Shown here: positions 5,016 to 7,092 of the stretch, piece after piece | Numbering within the stretch: the stretch's first letter is position 1 | Layout: each line of letters opens with the position of its first letter | Source of the DNA: Nitrospinota bacterium | Lineage (GTDB): Bacteria > UBA8248 | NCBI GenBank assembly: GCA_003506735.1 | Contig: DNYS01000033.1 | Coordinates: forward strand, 847-7,938 | Direction of reading: 5' to 3' | DNA: 7,092 nt | The notes under the pieces: generated by a model | What the model saw: only the letters and a program-made list of their open reading frames with translations | Told to the model about the DNA's origin: nothing | Databases searched by the model: none | Made by a program: the position numbers and the translations under genes

Positions 5016-7092
5016 ATGGTGGATTTGAAACTCACGTTTACCCTGAACGGGCGCACGATCAAGGCGCGCAAGGGCGAAAGCGTCCTCGGCGCGGCGCTCC
5101 AGACGGGTACCCATATCCCGCATTTTTGCTACCACAAGAACCTTTCCGTCGTGGGCCAGTGCCGCGCGTGCCTGGTGGAAATCCTGGACGCGGGCAACGG
5201 AAAACCCATCCCCAAGCTCCAGCCCTCGTGCGCCATCCCGGTGGCCGAGGGGATGGTGGTGGACTCCGAGAGCACGCGCGTCAAACAGGCCTGCGAGGGC
5301 GTATTCGAGTTCTTGCTCAAGAACCACCCGCTCGATTGCCCGGTCTGCGATCAGGGCGGCGAATGCCCCCTCCAGGATCAGTCGATGGCCTACGCCAAGG
5401 CCATTAGCCGGACGCACGAGTTGCGGCGGATTTATCCCCAAAAAATGATCAGTCCCTACATCAAGCCTGAGATGAACCGGTGCGTGCACTGCACCCGCTG
5501 CATCCGCTTCACCCAGGAGATCGACGGGGGCGGCGAGTTCGGCTGGGCCAACCGGGGCGATCGGACCGAGGTGGGCGTTTTCGGGGATCTGCCGATGAGG
5601 AGCATCGTCTCGGGCAACGTGATCGATATCTGCCCCGTGGGCGCGCTCACCGACAACAAGTACCGCTTCACCGCCCGCGTCTGGGAGATGCGCCACGTCG
5701 AGGGGCCCTGCACGCTTTGCGGCGTGGGCTGCCGCCAGAGGGTCTGGAGCCGCGAGGATGAGCTCAAGCGCGTCACCGCCGGCGAGAACGACGCGGTGAA
5801 TGACAGCTGGATCTGCGACGTGGGCCGGTGGGGTTGGAGCGGCGTCCAGGGCGAGGGCCGGATCGAGGGCCCCATGATCCGCGAGGGCGGCGAGCTCCGG
5901 CCCGCGGACTGGGGCGAAGCGCTCGCCCTGATTGCCCGGCGCCTCGGGGAGATCGGCGCTCAAAGCGGCGGCGGCGCCCTGGCCGGGCTGGGCGGGGCCC
6001 GCTCGACGAACGAGGGGGCCTACCGGTTCGGCGCCTTCGTCCGCTCGGTCCTGGGGAGCAACAACCTCGATTGCCGGATTCACCCGCGCGACGTGAGCCA
6101 GACCGAGGCCCAGCGCGCCGGGCTCGGCGCGGCCGGCGGGTTCGGCTCCCTGGAAGGCCTCGGCCGGGCCAAGGCGATACTGCTGGTGGGAAGCGATCCC
6201 TTCGAGGAGCACCCGATCATGGCCCTCCAGGTGCGCAAGGCCCACGCCGCCGGCGGGAGCGTGGTCAGCGTCCATCCCCGGCGGATTGATTTGAACTTGT
6301 CCGGGCGGATGCACCATCTAAACCCCGTTCCGGGCGAGGAGGCGCGGGCGCTTACGGCGCTGGCCAAAACACTCCTGGATGCGGGCGCCGCTCCCAGGGG
6401 AGAGGGGGCCGATGCCTACCGGAGCGCTATCGAGAAGGCGGACGCGGGATCGCTCTGCCGGGAGTCGGCTGTCGATGCCGGAGAAATAGAGGCGGCGGGC
6501 CGGGCGCTTCGCCCGGCAGAGGGGGGAATTGCGGTGGTCGTGGGCCCCGGCCTTCGGGACGGGGAGGCGGCGGCCGAGGCGATCAACATCGCCCGGATGC
6601 TGAGCGCGGAAATCCTTTTCGCTTCGGGCGCATCGAACCTTCAGGGAGCGATCGACATGGGCGTCCACCCCGGTCTCCTTCCGGGAGGGCGGCCGGCGGG
6701 CGATGCCGCCGCCGGACAAGCCTGCGCCGATGTGTGGGGAAGGCCGGTCCCGGATTCCTCGGGCCTCGGGACGGACGCTATCCTCGCCGGAGCGGCCGAG
6801 GGCGGAATCAAGGGCCTTTACCTGTTCGAGTGCGATCCCGCCGCCGAGCACCCGGACGGCGATTTCGCACGCCGGGGGCTGGCGGGTGCGGAGTTCGTGG
6901 TCGTCCACGCATCCCACCGGAACGCGAGCCTCGAGTACGCCAATGTGGTTCTCCCGGCGCTGACGACCTACGAGGAAGAGGGAACGGTCACGAACATGGA
7001 GCGCCGCGTCCAGCGGCTGCGCCGGGCGGTGAAGCCCCCGGCCGGGCCGGGAGACCGGGAGGCATGGCGCGTATTCGGAGAGATCGCCCGGT
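5016..7092 (+). CDS. nuoG: NADH-quinone oxidoreductase subunit G (NuoG), partial at the window edge
   Basis: NuoG (75-kDa/Nqo3 family) carries the electron-wire clusters between NuoF and NuoB. The frame reads 692 codons to the window end without a stop, so the C-terminus is missing. ATG 5016 follows GAGG (5004-5007) by 8 nt. An N-terminal ferredoxin-like domain binds [2Fe-2S] N1b (Cys38, Cys49, Cys52, Cys72). NHPLDCPVCDQGGEC gives N5 (His104, Cys108, Cys111, Cys117). Cys156, Cys159, Cys162 and Cys206 give N4. Cys232, Cys235, Cys239 and Cys267 (C-x2-C-x3-C-x27-C) match the optional N7 cluster known in E. coli and Thermus. A molybdopterin-oxidoreductase-like domain follows from about 285, with GARSTNEGAYRFG (327-339), ILLVGSDPFEEHP (388-400) and the late VVLPALTTYEEEGTVTNMERRVQ segment (644-666). 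No molybdenum function is expected in this family. The operon presumably continues with nuoH. Confidence 0.97.
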   Translation, partial: MVDLKLTFTLNGRTIKARKGESVLGAALQTGTHIPHFCYHKNLSVVGQCRACLVEILDAGNGKPIPKLQPSCAIPVAEGMVVDSESTRVKQACEGVFEFLLKNHPLDCPVCDQGGECPLQDQSMAYAKAISRTHELRRIYPQKMISPYIKPEMNRCVHCTRCIRFTQEIDGGGEFGWANRGDRTEVGVFGDLPMRSIVSGNVIDICPVGALTDNKYRFTARVWEMRHVEGPCTLCGVGCRQRVWSREDELKRVTAGENDAVNDSWICDVGRWGWSGVQGEGRIEGPMIREGGELRPADWGEALALIARRLGEIGAQSGGGALAGLGGARSTNEGAYRFGAFVRSVLGSNNLDCRIHPRDVSQTEAQRAGLGAAGGFGSLEGLGRAKAILLVGSDPFEEHPIMALQVRKAHAAGGSVVSVHPRRIDLNLSGRMHHLNPVPGEEARALTALAKTLLDAGAAPRGEGADAYRSAIEKADAGSLCRESAVDAGEIEAAGRALRPAEGGIAVVVGPGLRDGEAAAEAINIARMLSAEILFASGASNLQGAIDMGVHPGLLPGGRPAGDAAAGQACADVWGRPVPDSSGLGTDAILAGAAEGGIKGLYLFECDPAAEHPDGDFARRGLAGAEFVVVHASHRNASLEYANVVLPALTTYEEEGTVTNMERRVQRLRRAVKPPAGPGDREAWRVFGEIAR

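Noticed and set aside
4971..6317. A 448-codon minus-strand open frame opposite nuoG
   Set aside because: The composition is Ala/Gly/His/Pro-rich with no domain character, and it is antisense to well-conserved NuoG cluster-binding sequence. It is another GC-bias shadow.

Overview
The window carries the 5' two-thirds of a single plus-strand operon for respiratory complex I (NADH:quinone oxidoreductase, NDH-1). It holds nuoA, nuoB, nuoC, nuoD, nuoE and nuoF complete, then nuoG, which is still open at the right edge (692 codons read, no stop). The order A-B-C-D-E-F-G is the classical bacterial one. nuoC and nuoD are separate genes rather than the NuoCD fusion seen in E. coli.

Layout: positions 1-191 are non-coding and contain a near-consensus sigma70-type promoter (TTGACA, 17 bp, TAAAAT). 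nuoA most likely starts at GTG 192 and overlaps nuoB by 10 nt. A 135-nt spacer separates nuoB from nuoC and is much longer than the other junctions (15-32 nt). It contains a 15-bp imperfect tandem duplication, an imperfect hairpin and a 12-bp palindrome that takes in part of the nuoC ribosome-binding site. nuoC, nuoD, nuoE, nuoF and nuoG then follow closely, each with a recognisable Shine-Dalgarno element. No terminator is seen, so the operon presumably continues into nuoH-N beyond the window.

How the genes work together: NuoE, NuoF and NuoG form the NADH dehydrogenase (N) module, with FMN and NADH sites in NuoF and clusters N1a (NuoE), N3 (NuoF), and N1b, N4, N5 and N7 (NuoG). NuoB, NuoC and NuoD belong to the peripheral Q module, with terminal cluster N2 in NuoB and the quinone-site His and Tyr residues in NuoD. 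NuoA is the small membrane subunit that helps join the peripheral arm to the membrane arm. All expected cluster ligands can be found in the translations, so the encoded complex looks functional and NADH-linked.

Organism: the DNA is GC-rich with strong G/C preference at third codon positions, three of seven starts are probably non-ATG (GTG, GTG, TTG), and Shine-Dalgarno sites are clear. This fits a GC-rich respiring bacterium. An uncultured Desulfobacterota, NC10, Nitrospinota or Tectomicrobia-like lineage is a guess from the general look of the proteins and is not shown by the sequence. I found no mobile element, CRISPR array, RNA gene or undescribed system. The unusual points are the nuoB-nuoC spacer, a divergent NuoC signature and several small sequence-level curiosities.
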